Source of the DNA: Candidatus Thorarchaeota archaeon
GTDB lineage: Archaea; Asgardarchaeota; Thorarchaeia; Thorarchaeales; Thorarchaeaceae
NCBI GenBank assembly: GCA_016840245.1
Contig: JAEOST010000528.1
Coordinates: 1-6,404 of the forward strand
Direction of reading: 5' to 3'
Length of the DNA: 6,404 nucleotides
Position 1 is the stretch's first letter. The number at the start of each line of letters is the position of its first letter. The notes under the pieces are model-generated. The model saw nothing but the letters and a program-made list of their open reading frames with translations, was not told the origin of the DNA and did not search any database. Positions 1 to 5,648 of this stretch are shown piece by piece. The translations under genes and the position numbers were made by a program.

Positions 1-1
1 C

Positions 2-781
2 ACGTTGATCCATGTTCTCTTGGGCCTCATCAGGTCTGATGCAGGAAAAGGAACTATCTTCGGTCTTGATATTAGAAAAGACTCCCTAAAGATACGTCGT
101 CGAGTTGGAGTATTGCACGAAAAGCCTGCATTTCCAAAAAAGATGGAGGTGCTTGAGTATCTAACTAAGGTCTCCAAGTTGTACAAGAAAAATATGAGTG
201 CGGAAGATGCTCTCTCAATGGTAGAACTCTTCTATGCCAAGGATAAGCAGATTGGTGCCCTTTCAGCTGGTATGCATCAACGATTAGGTATCGCACAAGC
301 TCTCATCGGAAATCCTGATCTTGTGATTCTTGATGAGCCAACATCTAATCTTGATATCAGTGGTCGTGACATGATTATCAACCTCATTGTTAAATTGCAT
401 AACGAACACGGGATGTCCTTTCTTGTTTCATCACACATTCTGTCAGAGCTTGAACGAGCCTGTCATCAAGTTGCTTTCATTCGTGAAGGTAAGATTGTTG
501 AACAAGGATCTGTGCTTGATATGATCGAACGCTTGACAAGTCATGTATGCAGAATTGTGGTCTCTGATGCTAAGGCACTATCTCCCAGGCTTGCAGATAT
601 TGCAGGTCTCTATGACCCTCGTATAACTGGAGCCAGCTCAATAACATTCGTCATTGATGATGTTCCTCTTGAAAATGTCAAAAGTGAGATTGAACGAAAA
701 GCAACAGAATTGGGTGTCAGGATTTACTCTCTTGAACAGGGAGGGACATTGGAGGATGTCTATAGGGGGCTGATGCTATGA
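2..781 (+). CDS. ABC transporter ATP-binding protein, ABC-2/NosF-like (5' end cut by window edge)
   Basis: This is the ATPase subunit of an ABC-2-type transporter; it powers the permease encoded next. The reading frame is open to the left edge. The codons at 2-10 read Thr-Leu-Ile, which fits the end of a Walker A motif (GKST-L), so about 40-45 N-terminal residues are missing. Counting the TTG at 5 as residue 1: a Q-loop region GVLHEKPAF at 35-43 with Glu in place of Gln, as in many ABC-2 exporters; signature LSAGM at 86-90; Walker B LVILDEP at 106-112 with catalytic Glu111; D-loop SNLD at 114-117; H-loop His144. Residues 178-258 form the small C-terminal domain usual in this subfamily, ending in a typical TLEDVYRG motif. 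The estimated full length of about 300 residues is close to NosF/CcmA-like ATPases. Its stop overlaps the permease start (ATGA, 778-781). The TTG at 5 is not the true start. The substrate cannot be told from the sequence. Confidence 0.93.
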   Translation, partial: TLIHVLLGLIRSDAGKGTIFGLDIRKDSLKIRRRVGVLHEKPAFPKKMEVLEYLTKVSKLYKKNMSAEDALSMVELFYAKDKQIGALSAGMHQRLGIAQALIGNPDLVILDEPTSNLDISGRDMIINLIVKLHNEHGMSFLVSSHILSELERACHQVAFIREGKIVEQGSVLDMIERLTSHVCRIVVSDAKALSPRLADIAGLYDPRITGASSITFVIDDVPLENVKSEIERKATELGVRIYSLEQGGTLEDVYRGLML

Positions 782-1614
782 ATAGAGTGCGAAGCTTGTG
801 GACTAAATTTCTTGAGAGGACCAAGGAACTCAGGGGCCTTCTTGAACTCGAATTATCAACCTCCTACAGGTTTCCTCTAATAGAATTCGTATTCTCTATA
901 CTTCTGTTCTTTACAGTAACGATTGCTCTATCTTTTTCAACCTCTCTGCTATATTTTGAGTTAAACCCGCCTCCCGATGCTTTCTGGGATGGTGAAATCA
1001 TACTACGCCAGGTAGAAGGATTTCTTACTCCTGAAGCTTTCATGGTCAGTCAACCCGCACTTTCCCTATACATGGGTCTTACCTTCGTAGCACCTTTGTT
1101 TGTTGCATTTGTTATGGTTCGGAGTTTTAGCAGTGGTACCATCAAGACTCTGTTGTCGTATCCTATAAGTCGAATGCGATTGTTCTTCTCCAAGATACTA
1201 ACTATTCTACTCATATTGGCAACCTCAGTGTTCGTTCTGATGATCATTGGTGTGTGGATTCAGAATCCTACCCTCACTGGATTTTACGTAGTTCCACCAC
1301 TATTCCTCGCCATAATGGTCAATACACTCTTGATAACTGCCGTAACTACGTTTCTAGCTATATTGACAAAAAGCGTGATTGGCGCAGGAGCTGGTGGAGT
1401 CTTCGTAAATATATACTTTCAATTAACAACGAATGCTGAGCAACCAGACATAGTTGAATGTTTGAGCAATCCAGTTATTGGAATGTATAATTATCTAACT
1501 AGGGATGCTCCCACGTATCTCGAAATCTCAACAGCTCTATTCCTACTCTCACTTCTCTCAATCGTTCTAATTCTCCTATCATGGAAGACCTTTGAACTAG
1601 TGGAGGTTAGATGA
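778..1614 (+). CDS. ABC-2 type transporter permease (NosY-like layout)
   Basis: This 278-residue integral membrane protein is the likely transmembrane partner of the upstream ATPase. Hydrophobic segments lie at about 35-58, 97-115, 137-160, 171-196, 199-215 and 249-270, giving six helices, the usual ABC-2 count. A long extracytoplasmic loop (about 59-96) follows helix 1. The cytoplasmic stretch between helices 2 and 3 (about 113-140) contains SGTIKTLLSYPISR, the characteristic coupling segment of ABC-2 permeases. The amphipathic N-terminus (1-30) is rich in Lys, Arg and Glu, as expected for the elbow helix. The ATG at 778 overlaps the ATPase stop by four bases, and AGGGGG at 764-769 gives a purine-rich ribosome site eight bases upstream. 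Length and helix number match NosY (about 276 residues), but these are shared by many ABC-2 permeases, so substrate and direction are unknown. Confidence 0.9.
   Translation: MNRVRSLWTKFLERTKELRGLLELELSTSYRFPLIEFVFSILLFFTVTIALSFSTSLLYFELNPPPDAFWDGEIILRQVEGFLTPEAFMVSQPALSLYMGLTFVAPLFVAFVMVRSFSSGTIKTLLSYPISRMRLFFSKILTILLILATSVFVLMIIGVWIQNPTLTGFYVVPPLFLAIMVNTLLITAVTTFLAILTKSVIGAGAGGVFVNIYFQLTTNAEQPDIVECLSNPVIGMYNYLTRDAPTYLEISTALFLLSLLSIVLILLSWKTFELVEVR
1602..1607 (+). promoter_or_regulatory. Strong Shine-Dalgarno GGAGGT that decides the start of the third operon gene
   Basis: GGAGGT complements the conserved 3' end of 16S rRNA and lies inside the last codons of the permease gene. Two ATGs follow in tandem, at 1611 and 1614. 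The gap is three bases to the first and six to the second, so the second is the better-spaced start. The choice changes the protein by one Met only. Confidence 0.65.
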
Positions 1615-2132
1615 TGCGATATACTGATCGTATACCTTGGGTCCTTGTAATCATTGGAATGACACTTTTGTTAGTTTCAATTACATATGATGCCTCAATT
1701 GATTTCAAACCGGAACTGTTACCTAACCAGTATAGTTGTTTCACATTCGAAACAAGCGGAAGTATATATCTCCAACTTGAACAGGAGTTTAGTCATGCGA
1801 TTGATCTCTATGTTCTAGACTATTCAGATACTGTTTTGTTAATTGAGAACATTTCCTTGGAAGGTACAACTCCATTGCATGTCTATTCCAACATAACTGA
1901 GTTCACTGGAATAATCAGTATTGACTCCACAGGAATCTATACGATTCTAGTTGATCCTGTCGAGGATATCAGAATGGATGTTGATTTGACAATATACCGA
2001 ATTGATTTGCTAAATTCCATATTATATCCCGGATTGACGATGTTGGTAGTAGGTACACTTTTGATTATAATCCAAGCTTGGAGATCAAAGCCACAAGACT
2101 CTCTCATAGAGAGTAGTCCAAATGCATACTAA
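1614..2132 (+). CDS. Two-helix membrane protein of unknown function, third gene of the ABC operon
   Basis: I do not recognise this 172-residue protein. It has an N-terminal hydrophobic segment (about 8-24), a middle region of about 110 residues with alternating beta-type patterns and no long hydrophobic run, and a second membrane segment (about 136-156) followed by a short polar tail. This predicts both ends in the cytoplasm and a beta-sandwich-like domain outside, with possible N-glycosylation sites at Asn79 (NIS) and Asn93 (NIT). Its start overlaps the permease stop (TGATG at 1612-1616, or ATGA if the ATG at 1611 is used), which strongly suggests translational coupling and a role in the same transporter, for example as an accessory or substrate-presenting subunit. 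That role is inferred from context only. The start at 1614 was chosen because it gives a six-base spacing from GGAGGT; 1611 is the alternative. Confidence 0.8.
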   Translation: MRYTDRIPWVLVIIGMTLLLVSITYDASIDFKPELLPNQYSCFTFETSGSIYLQLEQEFSHAIDLYVLDYSDTVLLIENISLEGTTPLHVYSNITEFTGIISIDSTGIYTILVDPVEDIRMDVDLTIYRIDLLNSILYPGLTMLVVGTLLIIIQAWRSKPQDSLIESSPNAY

Positions 2133-2154
2133 TGCAATGATCTCCATGCACGCG

Positions 2155-2173
2155 TCTTTCTTTCAATATTTTT
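2155..2173 (+). terminator. Pyrimidine/T-rich candidate terminator after the ABC operon
   Basis: A TCTTTCTTTC stretch followed by TATTTTT begins 23 bases after the stop of the third operon gene. Archaeal RNA polymerase commonly ends at T-rich tracts without a hairpin. No stable stem precedes it, so termination may be partial and some transcripts could continue into the beta-helix gene. Confidence 0.4.
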
Positions 2174-2239
2174 AATGAAGATTGTCACCATTTCATGCAT
2201 TTGTTGAGTTATTGACGTGTATCCGGAAGCACGTTAAGA

Positions 2240-2260
2240 CTAATATTGAACTTATGCTAT
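2240..2260 (+). promoter_or_regulatory. Candidate archaeal TATA region for the beta-helix gene
   Basis: The AT-rich stretch contains TAATATTG (2241-2248) and TTATGCTAT (2252-2260). Either could serve as a TATA box, placing the transcription start near 2268-2284, just before the usable start codons. Neither matches the archaeal consensus well, and no clear BRE purine run is seen, so this is a weak call. Confidence 0.25.
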
Positions 2261-2288
2261 CTTGATAGTGGACGGGAGAGTCATTACC

Positions 2289-4196
2289 TTGTCGGTAGAC
2301 CACACAGGAAAAATGGTTGTCGCTGTAATTCTAGTTATCAGCTTAGTTGCTGGAGTGTTTATTGTAGTAGGGTTTAACACTATTCTCTCAGGAATCGAAA
2401 CTACAACAACTACAACTGTTCCTACCTCAACAAACACGACTTTGACTACGACATTACCCCCGACAACACCTACGCAAACCACAACTCAACAGACAACAGT
2501 ACCACTGATGAATCACAATCCAATAAGTATCAATGGTGATGGCGATTTTGCTGCTCAGGTTGAGACTGAGGGCTGGCCTGGTTCAGGGTCTGTATCATCC
2601 CCCTACATTATTGAGAACCTCAGAATCGAGGGCTCGAGGGTTAGTATCTCGATATTGCATTGCACAGCTCATTTCATAATTCGTAACTGCGTCCTCCTTC
2701 CGGAGCATGAATATCTAACATGGGGCGTCGATTTGTGGGATAGCGATAATGCACTCGTTGAAGATTGCACCATTGTTGCAGATATTGGAATAGATTTCAT
2801 GGACACCACCAACTGTAGGGCAGTCGATTGTATAATTGATGGCAGTTGGGTTGGCGTTAATGTAAGCTTCACTGAAAACGCATTAGTTGAAAACAATCAT
2901 ATCTCCAGTTGCGAATTCGGAATTTGGGTTGATAAGAGTCAAAGTGCTGTGATTAGAGGAAATGAACTCTTGCATAACAATTATGGATTAGAAATCTCAG
3001 TGTCCAGTGATAGTTCATGTTCTAGCAACTATATTTCCCTTAATGAGTATGGTATACATTTGATGGGCAGAGGTTGGAGTGGTCCGACAACTAATTGGAC
3101 TATTTGGAATAATGATGTTCTGAGTAATACGCAAATTGGGATTTTCACAGATGAGGAAACATCAGACAATCTCATCTATCAAAACAAGATAGGTTCCAAT
3201 GCTATGGCCAATGCGCAAGATGATGGCGAGATGAATTCTTGGGACAATGGGGACGGTACTGGAAATTCATGGTCTGACTACAATGGAACGGGAGTATATG
3301 TAATTCCTGGTTCCGCAGAGGGTATAGATCACTACCCCTCTCTGCTTGGTGATCCTGTACCTACGGTACACGATGCAATAGAGATCGATGGTGACTCAGA
3401 CTTTGCAACTCAGGCATCTGAGAACGGTTGGCTCGGAGATGGTTCTGAGGGGTCTCCCTATGTGATTGAAGGATTGGTGATTGACGCAGAATTTTGTATT
3501 CGGATCTTACATGTCACATCCTACTTCGAGATTCGGAATTGTATCCTAAAATCCACATCCTCTATGTGGGGTGGTGGAGTTGATCTAGTTCGTGCTGATA
3601 ATGGACTGATTGATACCTGCACATTCTACGACTCGTCCTGGGGTCTCAATCTCTTCGACAGTGAAGGTTGTACTATTTTCAATTGCACATTCTACGGCAA
3701 CGAGTATGCATTGAACATAAGTGAATCCTCATTTACAAAGATTGAGTTGAATCAGGTTTATAATAGTACAGTAGCTATGTTTGTTCACCGGAGTGACTAT
3801 CAGGAAATTCGAAACAATAATTTCTATCTGAATGAGTATTCTGTGAATATTTGGGAATCAAGCCACAGCTACTTTGGGTACAATAGTGTTGATGGGAATG
3901 TGTATGGATTGAGCATTAACGGTGAGTCTCAGAATTGGACTATCGTACATAATCAGATCCTCTACAATACTGAAATTGGTATCTCAATAGGTTCTGGTTG
4001 TGGTGGAAGTTATATCTATCAAAATGAAATAGGATGGAATGAGGCTGGAAACGCTCAGGATGATGGAACCACTAATACTTGGGATGATGCTCTCAGTACT
4101 GGAAATGCATGGAGCGACTATGGTGGTTCAGGAACCTATGCAATTCCTGGCTCTGCAGAAAGTGTCGACAACTACCCATCGTTATTGGAATCATGA
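2289..4196 (+). CDS. Membrane-anchored, internally duplicated NosD-like right-handed beta-helix protein
   Basis: This is an extracytoplasmic protein of about 635 residues. Counting from the TTG at 2289: hydrophobic signal anchor at 10-29, Thr/Pro-rich stalk at about 38-71, then two homologous halves (79-353 and 364-633). Each half opens with a conserved I-x-I-x-GD-x-DF block followed by GW-x-G and SPY-I/V-IE motifs. It continues through rungs of the PbH1/NosD type (for example VENNHI, IRNNNF, IYQNEIG) and closes with NAQDDG, GN-x-WSDY, IPGSAE and a final YPSLL. Such folds bind carbohydrate, or in bacterial NosD take part in copper delivery. No C-terminal membrane segment is present, so the N-terminal segment is either the anchor or a cleaved signal. 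The start is uncertain: the TTG at 2289 has GGAG ten bases upstream, the ATG at 2313 has AGGA only three bases away, and the TTG at 2262 has no ribosome site. The gene follows the ABC operon in the same direction. Confidence 0.85.
   Translation: MSVDHTGKMVVAVILVISLVAGVFIVVGFNTILSGIETTTTTTVPTSTNTTLTTTLPPTTPTQTTTQQTTVPLMNHNPISINGDGDFAAQVETEGWPGSGSVSSPYIIENLRIEGSRVSISILHCTAHFIIRNCVLLPEHEYLTWGVDLWDSDNALVEDCTIVADIGIDFMDTTNCRAVDCIIDGSWVGVNVSFTENALVENNHISSCEFGIWVDKSQSAVIRGNELLHNNYGLEISVSSDSSCSSNYISLNEYGIHLMGRGWSGPTTNWTIWNNDVLSNTQIGIFTDEETSDNLIYQNKIGSNAMANAQDDGEMNSWDNGDGTGNSWSDYNGTGVYVIPGSAEGIDHYPSLLGDPVPTVHDAIEIDGDSDFATQASENGWLGDGSEGSPYVIEGLVIDAEFCIRILHVTSYFEIRNCILKSTSSMWGGGVDLVRADNGLIDTCTFYDSSWGLNLFDSEGCTIFNCTFYGNEYALNISESSFTKIELNQVYNSTVAMFVHRSDYQEIRNNNFYLNEYSVNIWESSHSYFGYNSVDGNVYGLSINGESQNWTIVHNQILYNTEIGISIGSGCGGSYIYQNEIGWNEAGNAQDDGTTNTWDDALSTGNAWSDYGGSGTYAIPGSAESVDNYPSLLES
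2523..3347 (+). repeat. First copy of the beta-helix module (protein-level tandem repeat)
   Basis: This stretch encodes a 275-residue module that matches 3378-4187 from end to end: the opening GD-x-DF block, the RNC, CT and DC rungs, the NWTI rung, NAQDDG, the WSDY box and the PSLL end. In the C-terminal half the two copies line up at a constant offset of 280 residues. In the N-terminal half the offset is 284-285, so the second copy is about five residues shorter. The DNA has diverged enough that the duplication is old. Confidence 0.8.
3378..4187 (+). repeat. Second copy of the beta-helix module
   Basis: The 270-residue partner of the module at 2523-3347, joined to it by a short linker of about ten residues (GDPVPTVHDA). 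The order of motifs is kept, including the Cys positions in the first rungs, the NWTI rung and the closing GN-x-WSDY / IPGSAE box. The reading frame ends three residues after the module, so nothing follows the beta-helix. Confidence 0.8.
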
Positions 4197-4488
4197 TTGT
4201 ACTCAGTTGTCAATAGAGCCTAGATATCGATGTCAACCCATCCTAGCATGTGACTATGAGTGTCTACCTTCAGGGCAGTGATTCTACATGGATAAGCTAA
4301 TAAGACAAAATCCCTGTGCCTGAAATTGTCCTCAAATGTACAGTTCATTGGATTAGGTCCTTTAGCATTCCTACCTGATGCCTTTACTACGATAACCTTG
4401 GTTGTATTCCTCTATATCAGTCTGGAATAATCTAATAGTTGATTATCTATCAAAATGTGGACTTATGCACAAGAAGAAATCTGGCTCC
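4197..4488. other. Convergent intergenic region with no supported gene
   Basis: This stretch separates the stop of the + strand beta-helix gene from the terminator of the minus-strand LamG gene. I see no tRNA, insertion sequence or long repeat, and no strong T-tract for ending the + strand transcript. The one thing of note is a minus-strand open stretch (4411 down to the stop at 4220-4222) whose translation looks protein-like; its only ATG at 4348 would give 42 residues. It is too short and unsupported to be called as a gene and is treated as a finding. Confidence 0.6.
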
Positions 4489-4526
4489 AAAAAAATAGTA
4501 TGGGACAGACCCACAACGGCCTGTCC
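4489..4526 (-). terminator. Hairpin plus U-tract terminator of the LamG stalk-protein gene
   Basis: Read on the minus strand, bases 4526-4518 (GGACAGGCC) pair with 4511-4503 (GGTCTGTCC) to give a nine-pair stem with one G-U wobble and a six-base loop. Seven bases later comes a run of seven T (4495-4489). It starts ten bases after the gene's stop codon. On the + strand the wobble becomes an A-C mismatch and the tract becomes A-rich, so the structure favours minus-strand transcripts. Confidence 0.65.
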
Positions 4527-4536
4527 AAATTTCATG

Positions 4537-5478
4537 TCATCTTCTCTTTAAAACAACAATGACTACCAATACTACTAGCACTCCTCCGCCTGCAATAATG
4601 AGAATAGTCGTCATATCGATTGGGGATGGTTCAGATTGAGTTGGACTTGTAGTTGTTGTAGTAGTATCTTCAGTAGTTGTTGTTTCAGAAGTAGTTGTTG
4701 TTTCAGAAGTAGTTGTTGTTTCAGAAGTAGTTGTTGTTTCAAAGGTCGTTGATGTATCAATTGTAGATGTGGACGTATTGGATGTAGTCGTAGAGGGTTC
4801 AGTTGTAGTAGTAGAAGCAGTTGTAGTAGTAGAAGATGTTACATTCTCAGCATCGACAATTACATTGTCAATACCTCCAAAATCCGGCATAAACACAAAG
4901 AAACATTCACTTTGATCGAAGACTGTCAGAGACAATGCAGTCATCACCAAATCTTTTTCGAGATAAACGTGAATGCTGTAATTACTCATCAATATCATGT
5001 CAATATGATACCAGCCATCAAATGACTCTGAATGTGAATATGTGTCAAGGTTGCTTCCCATATTATTCCAATTTCTAACAAGAATTAAAGAGCTATCTTT
5101 AATATTTAGGGCTATTCCGTTGAATGGGATTGCATTTAGAACTCCTGTTTCCTCGATCGAGTCCCCATGGACAAATACAAATCCCCCATACAAGCCACTA
5201 ACAGAGGCGTCTTGGAAGAAATCGAAACTGAAATTACCATAATTGACATTACTCGGATAGTATATGTTACTAAGAGTATTTGGACCGGTACCACTCGTCG
5301 CTCTCAGAGCATTTGTACTTGCTGACCAGGTTCCATTAAGCACAGTCCATCCATTAAAATTTCCATCATTGAAATTATCAGACCACACAAAATCTGCAGA
5401 AACCTGATGTTGTCCAAGTGACATCAGAATAATCATTAGAGATATCGTAACCACTAGAGTTTGATTCTTATACTTCAT
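4537..5478 (-). CDS. Secreted LamG/concanavalin-like domain protein with Thr-rich stalk and C-terminal membrane anchor
   Basis: This 313-residue cell-surface protein has a signal peptide at 1-28 (Lys2 and Lys4, hydrophobic 7-21, likely cut after V-S-A28). Residues 30-212 look like a concanavalin A/LamG-type jelly roll: the opening DNFNDGNFNGW block (34-44), a W-x-A-S-x-x-A-L strand, GWYHIDMIL (155-163) and a closing GGIDNVIVDA strand (201-210). Such domains usually bind sugars or proteins. Residues 214-287 form a Thr/Ser-rich stalk with SETTTT repeats, and 290-310 form a membrane helix ending in KRR. N-glycosylation sequons occur at Asn48, 82, 166, 212 and 234. The ATG at 5478 is well supported by AAAGGAG (5493-5487) eight bases upstream. 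The domain call comes from sequence pattern, not a search, and no ligand or catalytic residues can be named. A 3-keto-glycoside hydrolase-like (DUF1080) jelly roll is a possible alternative. The gene probably has its own promoter and terminator. Confidence 0.87.
   Translation of the reverse strand: MKYKNQTLVVTISLMIILMSLGQHQVSADFVWSDNFNDGNFNGWTVLNGTWSASTNALRATSGTGPNTLSNIYYPSNVNYGNFSFDFFQDASVSGLYGGFVFVHGDSIEETGVLNAIPFNGIALNIKDSSLILVRNWNNMGSNLDTYSHSESFDGWYHIDMILMSNYSIHVYLEKDLVMTALSLTVFDQSECFFVFMPDFGGIDNVIVDAENVTSSTTTTASTTTTEPSTTTSNTSTSTIDTSTTFETTTTSETTTTSETTTTSETTTTEDTTTTTTSPTQSEPSPIDMTTILIIAGGGVLVVLVVIVVLKRR
4673..4741 (-). repeat. 18-base tandem repeat encoding SETTTT in the stalk
   Basis: Three perfect copies of an 18-base unit (+ strand GTAGTTGTTGTTTCAGAA at 4673, 4691 and 4709) are followed by 15 matching bases of a fourth. 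The unit length is a multiple of three, so gain or loss of copies lengthens or shortens the stalk by six residues without breaking the frame. Confidence 0.9.
4800..4835 (-). repeat. Second 18-base direct repeat in the stalk
   Basis: Two perfect copies of CAGTTGTAGTAGTAGAAG lie head to tail (4800-4817, 4818-4835). The unit differs from the one at 4673-4741 but again keeps the frame, encoding a Ser/Thr-rich hexapeptide at the membrane-distal end of the stalk. Confidence 0.85.
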
Positions 5479-5486
5479 ATCCGGTT

Positions 5487-5493
5487 CTCCTTT
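5487..5493 (-). promoter_or_regulatory. Shine-Dalgarno of the LamG stalk-protein gene
   Basis: The minus strand reads AAAGGAG with eight bases to the ATG at 5478. This near-consensus site fixes the start and places the signal peptide at the very N-terminus. Confidence 0.75.
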
Positions 5494-5530
5494 CCATGTA
5501 AGTTAGTTTTAATGTATACAACACACTCTA

Positions 5531-5558
5531 CTGATATATCTCAGCTAATCAACTAGCT
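5531..5558 (-). promoter_or_regulatory. Candidate promoter and operator upstream of the LamG gene
   Basis: GATATATC at 5533-5540 is a plausible archaeal TATA box. It would place the transcription start near 5510, leaving a leader of about 30 bases that holds the ribosome site. The box sits within an imperfect inverted repeat (CTGA at 5531-5534, TCAG at 5541-5544). Just upstream on the minus strand is a second one, AGCTA (5543-5547) and TAGCT (5554-5558). Such paired arms could bind a dimeric regulator, but they are short and may be chance. Confidence 0.35.
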
Positions 5559-5612
5559 ATCAAAACGTAACAGACGCACTCTGGGGTTTCGTTATGAAAA
5601 GCATTTAATCAC

Positions 5613-5627
5613 AAAAGCGAAAATCGC
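5613..5627 (-). terminator. Short hairpin and T-run after the Lrp/AsnC-type regulator
   Basis: On the minus strand GCGA-TTT-TCGC (5627-5617) forms a four-pair stem followed directly by TTTT (5616-5613), 21 bases after the regulator's stop codon. The stem is small, but its position and the trailing T-run, with another TTTT shortly after, fit an archaeal-type terminator separating the regulator from the LamG gene. Confidence 0.4.
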
Positions 5628-5648
5628 GTATTCCTGACAAGTAATCAA

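Noticed and set aside
1050..1439. Open frames of 61-65 codons on both strands inside the permease gene (1050-1247 minus, 1254-1439 plus).
   Set aside because: They lie wholly inside a well-supported membrane-protein gene, have no ribosome site, and their translations have no protein-like pattern.
2101..2113. Small inverted repeat CTCTC-ATA-GAGAG considered as a terminator stem.
   Set aside because: It lies within the coding region of the third operon gene, has only five pairs, and is not followed by a T-run within about 40 bases.
2252..2482. Minus-strand open frame rich in Val across the start of the beta-helix gene.
   Set aside because: The Val-rich run is simply the reverse of the Thr codons of the stalk; it is a shadow.
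4039..4281. Plus-strand open frame running past the end of the beta-helix gene.
   Set aside because: It is out of frame with the real gene, whose motifs continue to the stop at 4194-4196; the part beyond the stop has no recognisable content.
4455..4562. A 35-codon plus-strand ORF in the convergent gap.
   Set aside because: It has no ribosome site and runs through the hairpin terminator and into the 3' end of the opposite gene.
4673..4835. Tandem repeats considered as a CRISPR array.
   Set aside because: The units are contiguous 18-mers without unique spacers and lie in frame within a Thr-rich coding region.
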